DNA from: Pseudomonadota bacterium
GTDB taxonomy: Bacteria; Pseudomonadota; Gammaproteobacteria; Xanthomonadales; Rhodanobacteraceae
Length of the DNA: 37,375 nucleotides
Assembly: GCA_018240505.1 (NCBI GenBank)
Contig: JAFEFQ010000242.1
Span: forward strand, 1 to 37,375
Direction: 5' to 3'
The translations under genes and the position numbers were made by a program. Positions 1 to 8,683 of this stretch are shown here, in pieces. Position 1 is the first letter of the stretch; the number at the start of each line of letters is the position of its first letter. Below the pieces are notes generated by a model that saw only the letters and a list, made by a program, of their open reading frames with translations, was not told where the DNA came from and did no database searches.

Positions 1-306
1 ATGTCCGAGCGCAGGGATGCGCGAGTTCGCGCCGGCCCGCCGGTGCCGAGAAGCGCAGGGCACCGCGCGCGCTACGCGCGCGAGGTGCGGTGTCGGGGGC
101 GGCGTCTTTGACTCCGGGCATCCTGCCCTTCGCCGCTTCGCGGCCGGCTTCGCCGTTCGCGCCGCTCCTGCGGCGCAGTGCTTACTTTTCTTCGCTGCTG
201 AAGAAAAGTAAGCCGCTCGCCGAAGGCGAGTGGAAGCTCTTTCTTGAACACCGCGCCGAAAGCAATCGCCACGAGGCCGCTCGGGACGAGGCCGCCAGGC
301 CCGCCG
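1..306. repeat. Intergenic repeat region with strong hairpin, no gene
   Basis: No convincing gene is present; the frames open here are low-complexity Arg/Ala/Pro reading. The stretch is built of short GC-rich inverted repeats, then a perfect hairpin at 181-212 (CTTACTTTTCTTC, six-base loop GCTGCT, GAAGAAAAGTAAG) and a second one at 216-230 (CTCGCC-GAA-GGCGAG). From general knowledge, long repeats with a CTTACTTTT...AAAAGTAAG core followed by a GCTCGCC...GGCGAGTGGAAGCT block are common between genes of Xanthomonadales; I infer this is such an element. It lies beyond the 3' end of the minus-strand lldD and could also act as its terminator. Confidence 0.6.
181..212. terminator. 13-bp perfect stem hairpin, possible bidirectional terminator
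   Basis: The arms at 181-193 and 200-212 are exactly complementary with a six-base loop. Each strand reads A/T-rich in the outer half of one arm, so the structure could end transcription from either side; it lies about 95 bases past the lldD stop. It is equally well explained as the core of the surrounding dispersed repeat. Confidence 0.5.
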
Positions 307-1455
307 CTAGCGCAAGCGCAGGTTCGCGCGCGACAGCTGCGCGATCGAAGTGCAGCCCATCAGTTTCATGTCGCGTTCGAGCTCGAGGCGCATCAGCTCG
401 AGCGCGCGCTCGACGCCGGCCTGGCCCGCGGCCGCAAGCGGGAACAGGTAGTAGCGGCCGACGCCTACCGCCTTCGCGCCGAGCGAGAGCGCCTTGAGCA
501 CGTGCGTGCCGCGCTGCACGCCGCCGTCGATCATCACGTCGATGCGGTCGCCGACCGCGTCGACGATCTCGGCGAGCTGGTCGAACGCCGTGCGCGAGCC
601 GTCGAGCTGGCGGCCGCCGTGATTCGACAGCACGATGCCGGTGCAGCCGATCTCGGCCGCGCGCTTGGCATCGGCCACCGACATGAGGCCTTTGAGGCAG
701 AACTGCCCGCCCCAGTCGCGCACCATCTGCGCCACGTCGTCCCAATTCATCGACGGATCGAGCATGTCGGTGAAGTACTGGCCGATCGACATCGCGCCGC
801 CGCCCATGTCGATGTGCTCGTCGAGCTGAGGCAGCTTGAACGATTCGTGGGTCAGGTAGTTGATGCCCCAGGCCGGCTTGAGCGCGAACTGCAACATGCC
901 GCCCAAGGTGAGCTTGAACGGAATCGAAAATCCCGTGCGCTTGTCGCGCTCGCGGTTGCCGCCGGTGATCGCGTCCACGGTCAGCATCATCACCTCGATG
1001 CCGGCCGCCTTGGCGCGCTCCAGCATCGCGCGGTTGAGGCCGCGGTCCTTGTGGAAGTAGAACTGGTAGCAGGCGGGCGCGCCGCCGCAGAGCCGGCGCG
1101 CTTCCTCCAGGCTCACCGTGCCGAGCGAGGAGACGCCGTACAGCGTGCCGTACTTGCCGGCCGCGGCCGCGACCGCGCGTTCGCCCTGGTGATGGAACAG
1201 GCGCTGCAGCGCGGTCGGCGAGCAATACACCGGCAATGCAAGTTTCTGCCCCATGACGCTGACCGAGAGGTCGACGTTCTCGACCCCGCGCAGCACGTTC
1301 GGCACGAGATCGCAGCGTTCGAAGCTCGCGGTATTGCGACGGTACGTCACCTCGTCGTCGGCCGCGCCGTCGATGTAGTTGAAGATCGGGCCCGGCAGCC
1401 GGCGCCGCGCCATGCGGCGGAAGTCGTGGAAGTTGTGGCAATCGCGCAGGCGCAT
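307..1455 (-). CDS. lldD: FMN-dependent alpha-hydroxy-acid (L-lactate) dehydrogenase
   Basis: Flavoenzyme of the FMN alpha-hydroxy-acid dehydrogenase family, oxidising L-lactate to pyruvate and passing electrons to the respiratory chain at the inner membrane face. The 382-residue product has the usual family length. The N-terminal region carries the LPGPIFNYIDGAADDE signature. The catalytic histidine is His279 in SNHGGRQLDGSR, followed by the phosphate-binding strand DVMIDGGVQRGTHVLKALSLGAKAVG. The start at 1455 is preferred over an in-frame GTG at 1479 because GAGGAA lies eight bases upstream of it. It is divergent from the formate dehydrogenase operon across a 186-base spacer. Substrate could be another 2-hydroxy acid (glycolate, mandelate); the close LldD-like length and motifs favour L-lactate. 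Confidence 0.85.
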   Translation of the reverse strand: MRLRDCHNFHDFRRMARRRLPGPIFNYIDGAADDEVTYRRNTASFERCDLVPNVLRGVENVDLSVSVMGQKLALPVYCSPTALQRLFHHQGERAVAAAAGKYGTLYGVSSLGTVSLEEARRLCGGAPACYQFYFHKDRGLNRAMLERAKAAGIEVMMLTVDAITGGNRERDKRTGFSIPFKLTLGGMLQFALKPAWGINYLTHESFKLPQLDEHIDMGGGAMSIGQYFTDMLDPSMNWDDVAQMVRDWGGQFCLKGLMSVADAKRAAEIGCTGIVLSNHGGRQLDGSRTAFDQLAEIVDAVGDRIDVMIDGGVQRGTHVLKALSLGAKAVGVGRYYLFPLAAAGQAGVERALELMRLELERDMKLMGCTSIAQLSRANLRLR

Positions 1456-1641
1456 GTGGCTGCTTCCTCGAGGCGGCACAGCCGCACGTGTATGGATTAT
1501 TCCCGAGAATCCGCCCGCGCGTCACGGTGCGGACCGGAAGCCGGGGAACCGATTCGCGGTCGAAGCCGGTATCATCGTCGTCCGGGCGTTCGCCGCGACG
1601 GCGAATGCGGACTGCGCGACCGGATCGACTACGGCGAGCTT

Positions 1642-2172
1642 ATGAAGCCAGCAGAAATCAACGTGACCGTCGATGGCGCGAGGCGCAAGTCCGCCGATCT
1701 GCCGGCGCCCGTGCGGCAGGCCGTGGAGCAGGCGATCGTCGCGAACCGCGGGAGGCCGGGCGCGCTGATGCCGATCCTGCACGCGGTGCAGGAGGCGCTC
1801 GGCCATGTTCCGCCGGATGCGCTCGCGTTGATCGCGCAGGGCCTCAACCTGACCCGCGCCGAGGCGCACGGCGTGGCGACGTTCTATCCCCATTTCCGCA
1901 GCGCGCCGCCGGGGCGCACCGTCGTGCGGATCTGCCGCGCCGAGGCCTGCCAGGCGCTCGGCGCGCGCGCGCTGGAAGCGCATGCGAAGCAGACGCTCGG
2001 CATCGATTTCCACGAGACCACGGGCGACGGCGCGATCACGCTCGAGCCGGTGTACTGCCTCGGCAACTGCGGCTGCGGACCGTCGCTGCTGGTCGGCCAC
2101 GACGAGCTGCACGCGCGCGTGACCCCGGCGGCGTTCGACGAGCTGATCAAGACGGCGAGAGCGGCCACATGA
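1642..2172 (+). CDS. fdsG: NAD-dependent formate dehydrogenase gamma subunit
   Basis: Small [2Fe-2S] subunit of the soluble NAD+-linked formate dehydrogenase, homologous to NuoE and the HoxE type. The 176-residue protein shows an N-terminal helical region (RGRPGALMPILHAVQEALGHVP) and a thioredoxin-like domain with four cluster cysteines in the order CRAEAC and CLGNCGC. It passes electrons between the [4Fe-4S] wires and the FMN-containing beta subunit in the cytoplasm. Its stop overlaps the start of fdsB (ATGA at 2169-2172), so the two are translationally coupled. The start is the ATG at 1642, with only a weak GGCGAG upstream. Promoter signals should lie in 1456-1641, but I could not identify a convincing pair. 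Confidence 0.92.
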   Translation: MKPAEINVTVDGARRKSADLPAPVRQAVEQAIVANRGRPGALMPILHAVQEALGHVPPDALALIAQGLNLTRAEAHGVATFYPHFRSAPPGRTVVRICRAEACQALGARALEAHAKQTLGIDFHETTGDGAITLEPVYCLGNCGCGPSLLVGHDELHARVTPAAFDELIKTARAAT

Positions 2173-3755
2173 GTGCCGTGAAAATATTCGTACCGCGCGA
2201 TGCCACCGCGCTCGCGCTCGGCGCCGAGCGCACGGCGCGCGCGATCGCCGACGCGGCGCGCCAGCGCGGTGTCGAGGTCGAACTCGTGCGCAACGGGTCG
2301 CGCGGCATGTTCTGGCTGGAGCCGCTGGTCGAAGTGGCGACGCCGGGCGGCCGCATCGCCTACGGTCCGGTCAGGCCGGCCGACGTGGCGAGCCTGTTCG
2401 ACGCGAATTTTCTGCACGGCGGCGCGCACGCGCTGCGCATCGGCGCGGTCGCGGAGCAGCCCTGGTTCAGGGGCCAACAGCGCCTCTGCTTCGCGCGCGT
2501 CGGCGTCACCGATCCGCTCAGCGTCGACGACTACGTCGCCCACGGCGGCTATCGAGGCCTGCGCAACGCGCTCGCGATGAGCGGCGCCGATATCGTCGAG
2601 GCCGTGACCGCCGCGGGCCTGCGCGGCCGCGGCGGCGCCGCGTTTCCGACCGGCATCAAGTGGAAAACGGTTCTCGATGCCAACCCGGAAAAATCGCTCC
2701 AGCCCTCAGCCCTCGGCCCTCAGCCCTCCAAATACATCGTCTGCAATGCCGACGAAGGCGATTCGGGCACGTTCTCCGACCGCATGCTGATGGAAGGCGA
2801 TCCGCTCTGCCTGATCGAGGGCATGACGATCGCCGGCGTCGCGGTCGGCGCGACCCAAGGCTACATCTACCTGCGCAGCGAGTATCCGCATGCGCAGCGC
2901 GCACTGAATGCGGCGATCGCGAACGCCTGCGCCGCCGGCTGGCTCGGTACGAACGTCGGCGGCAGCGGCAAGCACTTCGACGTCGAGGTGCGCCTCGGCG
3001 CCGGCGCCTATATCTGCGGCGAGGAGACCTCGCTGCTCGACAGCCTCGAAGGCAAGCGCGGCCAGGTGCGCTTCAAGCCACCGCTGCCGGCGATCCGGGG
3101 CCTGTTCGGCAAGCCGACCGCGATCAACAACGTGATCTCGTTCGCCTCGGTGCCGATCATCCTCGACCGCGGCGCGCCGTTCTACCGCGATTACGGCGTT
3201 GGCCGCTCGCGCGGCACCTTGCCAATCCAACTCGCGGGCAACCTCCGGCACACGGGCCTGATCGAAAAGGCGTTCGGTGTGACCCTGCGCGAATTGCTCT
3301 ACGACTACGGCGGCGGTTCGCTGAGCGGCCGGCCGATCCGCGCGGTGCAGGTCGGCGGCCCGCTCGGCGCCTACTTGCCCGAATCGCAATTCGACACGGT
3401 GGTCGACTACGAAGCCTTCGCCGCGGTCGGCGCGATGCTCGGCCACGGCGGCATCGTCGCCTTCGACGACAGCGTCGACATGCTCGAACAGGCGCGCTAC
3501 GCGATGGAATTCTGCGCGGTCGAGTCCTGCGGCAAGTGCACGCCCTGCAGGGTTGGGTCCACGCGAGGTGTCGAGGTCATCGATCGCATCAAGGCGAACA
3601 TCGAGCGCGGAAAGAACCTCGCGCTGCTCGACGATCTGTGCAACACGATGCGCCACGGTTCGCTGTGCGCGCTCGGCGGGCTGACGCCGGACCCGGTGGT
3701 CAGCGCGCTGAAATATTTCGCGGAAGATTTCGAGCCGCGCACCGGCACGGCTTGA
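2169..3755 (+). CDS. fdsB: NAD-dependent formate dehydrogenase beta subunit
   Basis: Diaphorase subunit of formate dehydrogenase, a NuoF homologue preceded by a NuoE-like thioredoxin-fold N-terminus. It binds FMN, NAD(H) and one [4Fe-4S] cluster and reduces NAD+ with electrons from formate. Visible motifs are the FMN/NAD glycine-rich stretch LRGRGGAAFPTGIKWK, then CNADEGDSGTFSDR, GAGAYICGEETSLL, and the cluster ligands ESCGKCTPCRVGSTRG near the C-terminus. The 528 residues fit FdsB. Odd feature: an in-frame heptamer repeat (CAGCCCT-like units, 2699-2728) adds about a dozen residues (LQPSALGPQPS) between the first glycine-rich motif and CNADEGD, where relatives normally have a short loop. The gene starts in an ATGA overlap with fdsG. 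Confidence 0.93.
   Translation: MSAVKIFVPRDATALALGAERTARAIADAARQRGVEVELVRNGSRGMFWLEPLVEVATPGGRIAYGPVRPADVASLFDANFLHGGAHALRIGAVAEQPWFRGQQRLCFARVGVTDPLSVDDYVAHGGYRGLRNALAMSGADIVEAVTAAGLRGRGGAAFPTGIKWKTVLDANPEKSLQPSALGPQPSKYIVCNADEGDSGTFSDRMLMEGDPLCLIEGMTIAGVAVGATQGYIYLRSEYPHAQRALNAAIANACAAGWLGTNVGGSGKHFDVEVRLGAGAYICGEETSLLDSLEGKRGQVRFKPPLPAIRGLFGKPTAINNVISFASVPIILDRGAPFYRDYGVGRSRGTLPIQLAGNLRHTGLIEKAFGVTLRELLYDYGGGSLSGRPIRAVQVGGPLGAYLPESQFDTVVDYEAFAAVGAMLGHGGIVAFDDSVDMLEQARYAMEFCAVESCGKCTPCRVGSTRGVEVIDRIKANIERGKNLALLDDLCNTMRHGSLCALGGLTPDPVVSALKYFAEDFEPRTGTA
2699..2728 (+). repeat. CAGCCCT-type heptamer repeat inside fdsB
   Basis: Four near-identical seven-base units (CAGCCCT, CAGCCCT, CGGCCCT, CAGCCCT) plus flanking C residues lie in frame within fdsB and encode Gln/Pro/Ser-rich sequence. 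The heptamer array is unlike the surrounding coding sequence and looks like slippage or insertion of a simple repeat that the protein tolerates in a surface loop. Confidence 0.7.
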
Positions 3756-3768
3756 AAGGAGGCGCAGC

Positions 3769-6621
3769 ATGCTTTCCATCGTCGAACTCGATTTCGGTAC
3801 ACCCAGGTCCAAGGCCGCGCAGCAGGTGACGCTGACGATCGACGGGCGCGAGGTGACGGTGCCGGCCGGCACGTCGGTGCTGCGCGCGGCGGGCGAAGCC
3901 GGCATCCCGATTCCGAAGCTGTGCGCGACCGAACTGCTCGATGCGTTCGGCTCGTGCCGGCTCTGCCTCGTGCAGATCGAGGGGCGCAAAGGGTTTCCGG
4001 CCTCGTGCACGACGCCGGTCGAGGCGGGAATGAGGGTCGCGACGCAGGCGGCGCAACTGCAGAAGATCCGTCATGGCGTGATGGAGCTGTATCTGTCCGA
4101 CTACGCGGCCGGCAACGACGCGCTGCCGACCGAGATGCGCGAGATGGTCGATGCGATCGGCGTGACCGAGGTGCGCTACGGGTTTGATGGAAAGAATCAT
4201 CGCCAGGCCGCGAAAGACGAGTCGAATCCGTATTTCACCTTCGATCCCGCCGCCTGCATCGTCTGCTCGCGCTGCGTACGCGCCTGCGACGAGCAGCAGG
4301 GCACGCTGGCGCTGACGATCGAAGGGCGCGGCTTCGCTTCGCGCGTGGTGGCGAGCCAGGACGACGGGTTCATGGACTCCGAATGCGTCTCCTGCGGCGC
4401 CTGCGTGCAGGCGTGCCCGACCACGGCGCTGAGCGAGAAGTCGCTGCTCGCGAAAGGCCCGGCGCAGACCAGCGCGGTGACGACCTGCGCCTACTGCGGC
4501 GTCGGCTGCTCGTTCCGCGCCGAGATGCGCGGTGAAGATTTGATCCGCATGGTGCCGAACAAGGACGGCCGCGCCAACCACGGCCATTCCTGCGTCAAGG
4601 GCCGCTTCGCGATCGGCTACGCGACGCACAAGGACCGCATCCTCAAGCCGATGATCCGCGCGAAGATTTCCGAACCGTGGCGCGAAGTGCCGTGGGCGGA
4701 GGCGATCGCGCATGCGGCGCGCGAGTTCAGGCGCATCCAGGCGAAGTACGGCCGCGACTCGATCGGCGGCATCACCTCGAGCCGCTGCACGAACGAGGAG
4801 ACCTACCTCGTGCAAAAGCTCGTGCGCGCCGGTTTCGGCAACAACAACGTCGATACCTGCGCGCGCGTCTGCCACTCGCCGACCGGCTATGGATTGAAGG
4901 CGACGCTCGGCGAGTCGGCCGGCACGCAGGATTTCGATTCGGTCCTGCAGGCCGACGTCATCATGGTGATCGGCGCGAACCCGACCGACGGCCATCCGGT
5001 GTTCGCCTCGCAAATGAAGCGGCGCCTGCGCCGTGAACAAAATGGAAGACCGCCCGCGAAGCTGATCGTCGTCGATCCGCGCCGCATCGACATCGTGCGC
5101 ACCCCGCACGTTCAAGCCGACTGGCACCTGCAACTGCGCCCGGGGACGAACGTTGCGCTGCTGACCTCGCTCGCGCATGCGATCGTGGACGAAGGGCTCG
5201 TCGACGAAGCGTTCGTGCACGCGCGCTGCGAGCGGGAAGCATTCGAAAAATGGCGCGCCTTCGTCGCCGAAGAACGCAACTCGCCCGAGGCGATGGAAAG
5301 CGTGACCGGCGTGCCCGCGCGCGCCGTGCGCGCGGCCGCGCGCCTGTACGCGACGGGCGGCAACGCGGCGATCTACTATGGCCTCGGCGTGACCGAGCAT
5401 TCGCAGGGCTCGACCGCGGTCATGGCCATCGCCAACCTCGCGATGGCGACCGGCAACATCGGCCGCGAGGGCGTCGGCGTCAATCCGCTACGCGGCCAGA
5501 ACAACGTGCAGGGCTCCTGCGACATGGGCTCGTTCCCGCACGAGTTCCCCGGCTATCGTCACGTCGGCGACGATGCCGTGCGCGCGAGCTTCGAGCAGGC
5601 CTGGGGCGTGCCGCTGCGCAACGAACCCGGTCTGCGCATCCCGAACATGTTCGAGGCGGCGCTCGACGGCGAGTTCAAGGGCATCTACATCGAAGGCGAG
5701 GACATCGCCCAATCCGATCCGAACACGCAGCACGTGACCGCGTCGCTGACCGCGATGGAATGCGTCGTCGTGCAGGACCTGTTCCTCAACGAGACGGCGA
5801 AGTTCGCGCACGTGTTCCTGCCCGGTTCGACGTTCCTCGAAAAGGACGGCACGTTCACCAATGCCGAGCGCCGCATCTCGCGCGTGCGCCAGGTCATGCG
5901 GCCCAGGAACGGTTACGCCGACTGGGAGATCACCCAACTGCTGGCGAACGCGATGGGTTATCCGATGCACTATGCGCACCCGGCCGAGATCATGGACGAG
6001 ATCGCGCGGCTCACGCCGACCTTCGCCGGCGTCAGCTTCGGGAAGCTCGACGAACTCGGCAGCATCCAGTGGCCGTGCAACGCACAGGCGCCGCTCGGCA
6101 CGCCTACGATGCACGTCGGCGAATTCGTGCGCGGCAAGGGCCGCTTCATGCTGACCGAATACGTGCCGACCGCGGAGAAGGTCAACGCGAAGTATCCGCT
6201 GATCCTGACCACGGGCCGCATCCTGTCGCAGTACAACGTCGGCGCGCAGACGCGGCGCACCGAGAACATCCGCTGGCACGGCGAGGATCGCCTCGAGATC
6301 CACCCGCAGGACGCCGAGGACCGCGGCATCGCCGAGGGCGACTGGATCGGCATCGAGAGCCGCGCGGGCCAGACCGTGCTGCGCGCGACGATCAGCTCGC
6401 GCATGCAGTCTGGCGTCGTCTACACGACGTTCCATTTCCCGTTCTCGGGCGCGAACGTGATCACGACCGACAACTCCGACTGGGCGACGAACTGCCCCGA
6501 ATACAAGGTGACCGCGGTGCAGATCCTGCGCGTGAGCCAGCCTTCGCAATGGCAGCAGCGCTATCGCGCCTTTAGCGAGAAGCAGCAGGAGTTGCTGCGG
6601 GAGGCGGTGGCGCTGAAGTAG
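3769..6621 (+). CDS. fdsA: NAD-dependent formate dehydrogenase alpha (Mo) subunit
   Basis: Catalytic subunit oxidising formate to CO2 at a bis-MGD molybdenum centre. The 950-residue protein starts with a [2Fe-2S] ferredoxin domain (CATELLDAFGSCRLC about residues 50-65), a NuoG-type His/Cys [4Fe-4S] region, a two-cluster ferredoxin segment (CIVCSRCVRAC and CVSCGACVQACP), then the CAYCGVGC cluster of the molybdopterin oxidoreductase fold. Cys368-His369 in ARVCHSPTGYGL is the expected Mo ligand and active-site histidine; it is Cys, not selenocysteine. The C-terminal MGD-binding domain includes the TTGRILSQYN motif. A near-perfect Shine-Dalgarno (AAGGAGG, 3756-3762) supports the start 13 bases after fdsB. 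The domain set matches soluble FdsA rather than membrane FdnG. Confidence 0.95.
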   Translation: MLSIVELDFGTPRSKAAQQVTLTIDGREVTVPAGTSVLRAAGEAGIPIPKLCATELLDAFGSCRLCLVQIEGRKGFPASCTTPVEAGMRVATQAAQLQKIRHGVMELYLSDYAAGNDALPTEMREMVDAIGVTEVRYGFDGKNHRQAAKDESNPYFTFDPAACIVCSRCVRACDEQQGTLALTIEGRGFASRVVASQDDGFMDSECVSCGACVQACPTTALSEKSLLAKGPAQTSAVTTCAYCGVGCSFRAEMRGEDLIRMVPNKDGRANHGHSCVKGRFAIGYATHKDRILKPMIRAKISEPWREVPWAEAIAHAAREFRRIQAKYGRDSIGGITSSRCTNEETYLVQKLVRAGFGNNNVDTCARVCHSPTGYGLKATLGESAGTQDFDSVLQADVIMVIGANPTDGHPVFASQMKRRLRREQNGRPPAKLIVVDPRRIDIVRTPHVQADWHLQLRPGTNVALLTSLAHAIVDEGLVDEAFVHARCEREAFEKWRAFVAEERNSPEAMESVTGVPARAVRAAARLYATGGNAAIYYGLGVTEHSQGSTAVMAIANLAMATGNIGREGVGVNPLRGQNNVQGSCDMGSFPHEFPGYRHVGDDAVRASFEQAWGVPLRNEPGLRIPNMFEAALDGEFKGIYIEGEDIAQSDPNTQHVTASLTAMECVVVQDLFLNETAKFAHVFLPGSTFLEKDGTFTNAERRISRVRQVMRPRNGYADWEITQLLANAMGYPMHYAHPAEIMDEIARLTPTFAGVSFGKLDELGSIQWPCNAQAPLGTPTMHVGEFVRGKGRFMLTEYVPTAEKVNAKYPLILTTGRILSQYNVGAQTRRTENIRWHGEDRLEIHPQDAEDRGIAEGDWIGIESRAGQTVLRATISSRMQSGVVYTTFHFPFSGANVITTDNSDWATNCPEYKVTAVQILRVSQPSQWQQRYRAFSEKQQELLREAVALK

Positions 6622-6630
6622 CGGTCGCTT

Positions 6631-6770
6631 TCCTTCTCCCGCCGGGAGAAGGTGCCCCGAAGGGGCGGATGAGGGAAGAGCCTTGCCGCCTTCGATCGAG
6701 TTCGGAACTGGAGACGCTCTTCCCTCATCTGGCGCTGCCGCGCCACCTTCTCCCGGCGGGAGAAGGGAAG
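6631..6770. repeat. Paired inverted REP-like element between fdsA and fdhD
   Basis: Two copies of one module face each other. The left arm at 6631-6680 and the right arm at about 6716-6770 share CTTCTCCC-GCC-GGGAGAAG, a TGCCCCGAAGGGGC-like block and GATGAGGGAAGAG, in opposite orientation. Each module is itself a hairpin, giving a clover-like folded structure, as in bacterial interspersed mosaic elements. It lies inside the formate dehydrogenase operon, starting ten bases after the fdsA stop and ending 16 bases before fdhD, so it could reduce downstream expression or stabilise the upstream mRNA. Confidence 0.85.
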
Positions 6771-6786
6771 CAAAGGGTATCGCGGT

Positions 6787-7671
6787 TTGAAAGTCATCTC
6801 CGAAGATCGGCTCCCCAAAGGCGCCGTCGCGCGCGAAGTCGAGCGTCACCGCGCTGGCGTCGTCGCGCGCCTGCGCGATGCGATCGCCGAGGAAATTCCG
6901 GTCGCCTTCGTCTACAACGATCGCCCACATGCGGTGATGATGGCGACGCCGTCCGATCTGGACGACTTCGCCCTCGGCTTTTCGCTGAGCGAGGGCATCA
7001 TCGACGGCGCGGCGCAATTCGAGAGCGTGGCAATCGTCGAGGCCTTGGCCGGCATCGAATTGCGCATCGGAATTCCGCACGCGAAAGCCGCCGTGCTCGA
7101 GGATCGCGTGCGCGAGCTGACCGGGCGCACGGGCTGCGGACTCTGCGGCGCGCAGACGCTGGACGCAGCCGTGCGTCATCCGGCCGCGGTGACCGGCGTT
7201 CCCGAGGTAAACGAATACGCGTTGCGGCGCGCACTCGCCGAAATGCAGAAACTGCAGGTCGTCAACGCGGCCACCGGCGCGGTGCATGCGGCGGCATGGT
7301 CTGCTCTCGACGGCAGCGTGCCGCTGCTGCGCGAAGACGTCGGCCGCCACAACGCGCTCGACAAGCTGATCGGCGCGATGCAGCGCGCCGCGGTCGATCC
7401 GCATGCGGGTTTTCTCCTCGTCACCAGCCGCGCGAGCTACGAACTCGTGATGAAGGCGGCGACGGCCGGCATCGGCTTCCTCGTCGCGATCTCGGCGCCG
7501 ACCGCGCTGGCGATCGCGCTGGCGCGCGAGGCGAACGTCACGCTCGTCGGCTTTGCCCGCGCGGACGGCTACGGGATCTACGCCAACGGCCAGCGATTGA
7601 TCGCGGACGCGGCGACGGTATCCGGCGCGGCGGAACGCGCCGGCAAACCTCGCGAGGGACATGGCGCATGA
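6787..7671 (+). CDS. fdhD: Formate dehydrogenase sulfurtransferase FdhD
   Basis: FdhD (FdsC in fds operons) transfers sulfur from the IscS cysteine desulfurase to the bis-MGD cofactor so that formate dehydrogenase becomes active. The 294-residue product carries the conserved Cys117-Gly-Leu-Cys120 pair (TGCGLCGAQ) used for persulfide transfer, the C-terminal DVGRHNALDKLIG motif, and GFLLVTSRASYELVMKAA. The first in-frame start is TTG at 6787 with no clear ribosome-binding site, immediately after the REP pair; this may limit expression. It overlaps fdsD by ATGA. Location downstream of fdsA is the normal arrangement of the fds operon. Confidence 0.93.
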   Translation: MKVISEDRLPKGAVAREVERHRAGVVARLRDAIAEEIPVAFVYNDRPHAVMMATPSDLDDFALGFSLSEGIIDGAAQFESVAIVEALAGIELRIGIPHAKAAVLEDRVRELTGRTGCGLCGAQTLDAAVRHPAAVTGVPEVNEYALRRALAEMQKLQVVNAATGAVHAAAWSALDGSVPLLREDVGRHNALDKLIGAMQRAAVDPHAGFLLVTSRASYELVMKAATAGIGFLVAISAPTALAIALAREANVTLVGFARADGYGIYANGQRLIADAATVSGAAERAGKPREGHGA

Positions 7672-7913
7672 CGATGCAAGGACACGACAGCTCGGCGGCG
7701 CTCGTCAAGATGGCGAACGACATCGCCGACTATTTCCATTCCGAGGCGGATCGCGGGCTCGCGATCGACGGCATCGTCAACCACATCACGCGTTTCTGGG
7801 AGCCGCGCATGCGCAGGAAAATCGTGGCGCATTACGCGGAGCATGGTGGCGCTGGGCTCAACGAGCTTGCCCGTGCGGCGATCGCGAAGCTTGCGGAAAT
7901 CTCGCAAGGATGA
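7668..7913 (+). CDS. fdsD: Formate dehydrogenase delta subunit
   Basis: Small accessory or structural subunit of the soluble formate dehydrogenase. The 81-residue protein shows the family pattern: an N-terminal LVKMANDIADYFHSE helix, then IVNHITRFWEPRMRRKIVAHY and a C-terminal LNELARAAIAKL helix. It begins in an ATGA overlap with fdhD (7668-7671), which indicates coupled translation. It closes the operon; no strong terminator hairpin was seen in the 56 bases before the next, oppositely oriented gene. Confidence 0.9.
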   Translation: MTMQGHDSSAALVKMANDIADYFHSEADRGLAIDGIVNHITRFWEPRMRRKIVAHYAEHGGAGLNELARAAIAKLAEISQG

Positions 7914-7969
7914 TGCATCCGAAAAAACACCGAAAGTCCGCTCAATGACATACTCAAGCCCCCGAGAGC

Positions 7970-8590
7970 CTACTTGGCTTGTTGCAGCGCCTGAACGGTT
8001 TTATCGCGTTTATCCGTTGCTATAGCCAAGCGCTCGGCAGATTGTGTTCGGCACTGGACAGCGGCATTTTTGGCAGCATCGGTCTCCGCACTGAACACCG
8101 ATTCGGGGAACGGGTTTTCAGATTTGGACATGAAGTCCAACATGCCCTTGTAGAATGAATCAACAGCTATGCTGAGATGTTGACGGGCTTCTTCGATGCA
8201 TGACTGATATTTTATCTTTTCGAATTCGCGAATTTGGCTTTGCAATGCCATCATGGGTTGAGCTAAGGAAATTCGACTGGTCCGAGTGACGATATCGAAG
8301 GAGTCCTTTAGCTTCGCAGCCCAGTCCGCATATTCCCTTGCTTCCTTCTGCACTAACTGCTCATTCGCAGCCGCCTCTCCATACTCCAAAGCCGCGCCCT
8401 TAGCAGCAGTGTCCGCATCGAAAATCCTCTGCGAATGTTCGCGCTGTGCTTTCGCGGCTTCTTGAACTGCCTGAGCCTGCTCTGCCTCCCTTCTTTTTCT
8501 CTGGCTCTGATACGACAGAACCCCGAGAACGACGACGGCAATCAGCATGGCAACAATCAGGATTTTGATTCCTCTACGCGCCAGTTCCAT
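7970..8590 (-). CDS. Unrecognised membrane-anchored coiled-coil protein
   Basis: I do not recognise this 206-residue protein. It has a short positive N-terminus (MELARRGIK), one membrane helix at about residues 10-29 (ILIVAMLIAVVVLGVLSY), a charged Arg/Glu/Ala/Gln-rich coiled coil at about 32-90, and a mainly helical C-terminal part with two cysteines (YQSCIEEAR and AVQCRTQS) that could be a periplasmic disulfide pair. The ATG at 8590 follows AAGGGGG. Base composition is clearly lower in GC and its codon use more relaxed than the flanking operons, suggesting recent acquisition. It is convergent with fdsD and divergent from the next gene. Confidence 0.7.
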   Translation of the reverse strand: MELARRGIKILIVAMLIAVVVLGVLSYQSQRKRREAEQAQAVQEAAKAQREHSQRIFDADTAAKGAALEYGEAAANEQLVQKEAREYADWAAKLKDSFDIVTRTSRISLAQPMMALQSQIREFEKIKYQSCIEEARQHLSIAVDSFYKGMLDFMSKSENPFPESVFSAETDAAKNAAVQCRTQSAERLAIATDKRDKTVQALQQAK

Positions 8591-8683
8591 CGATTCCCCC
8601 TTTGAGCACAATCATTTTGCCTGTTGAGCTCCATGCAGACAACTGGGTTAGCCGGCATTGCCAGCATCCCGTAGAATTTCGCC

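Noticed and set aside
181..212. Hairpin as a riboswitch or small RNA gene
   Set aside because: A single hairpin within a repeat-like region, with no promoter or conserved aptamer-like features.
244..1641. Plus-strand open frame across lldD leading into fdsG
   Set aside because: It is the complement of lldD; fdsG itself begins at 1642.
4861..4880. Selenocysteine codon in formate dehydrogenase
   Set aside because: The active-site codon at 4870-4872 is TGC (cysteine), not TGA.
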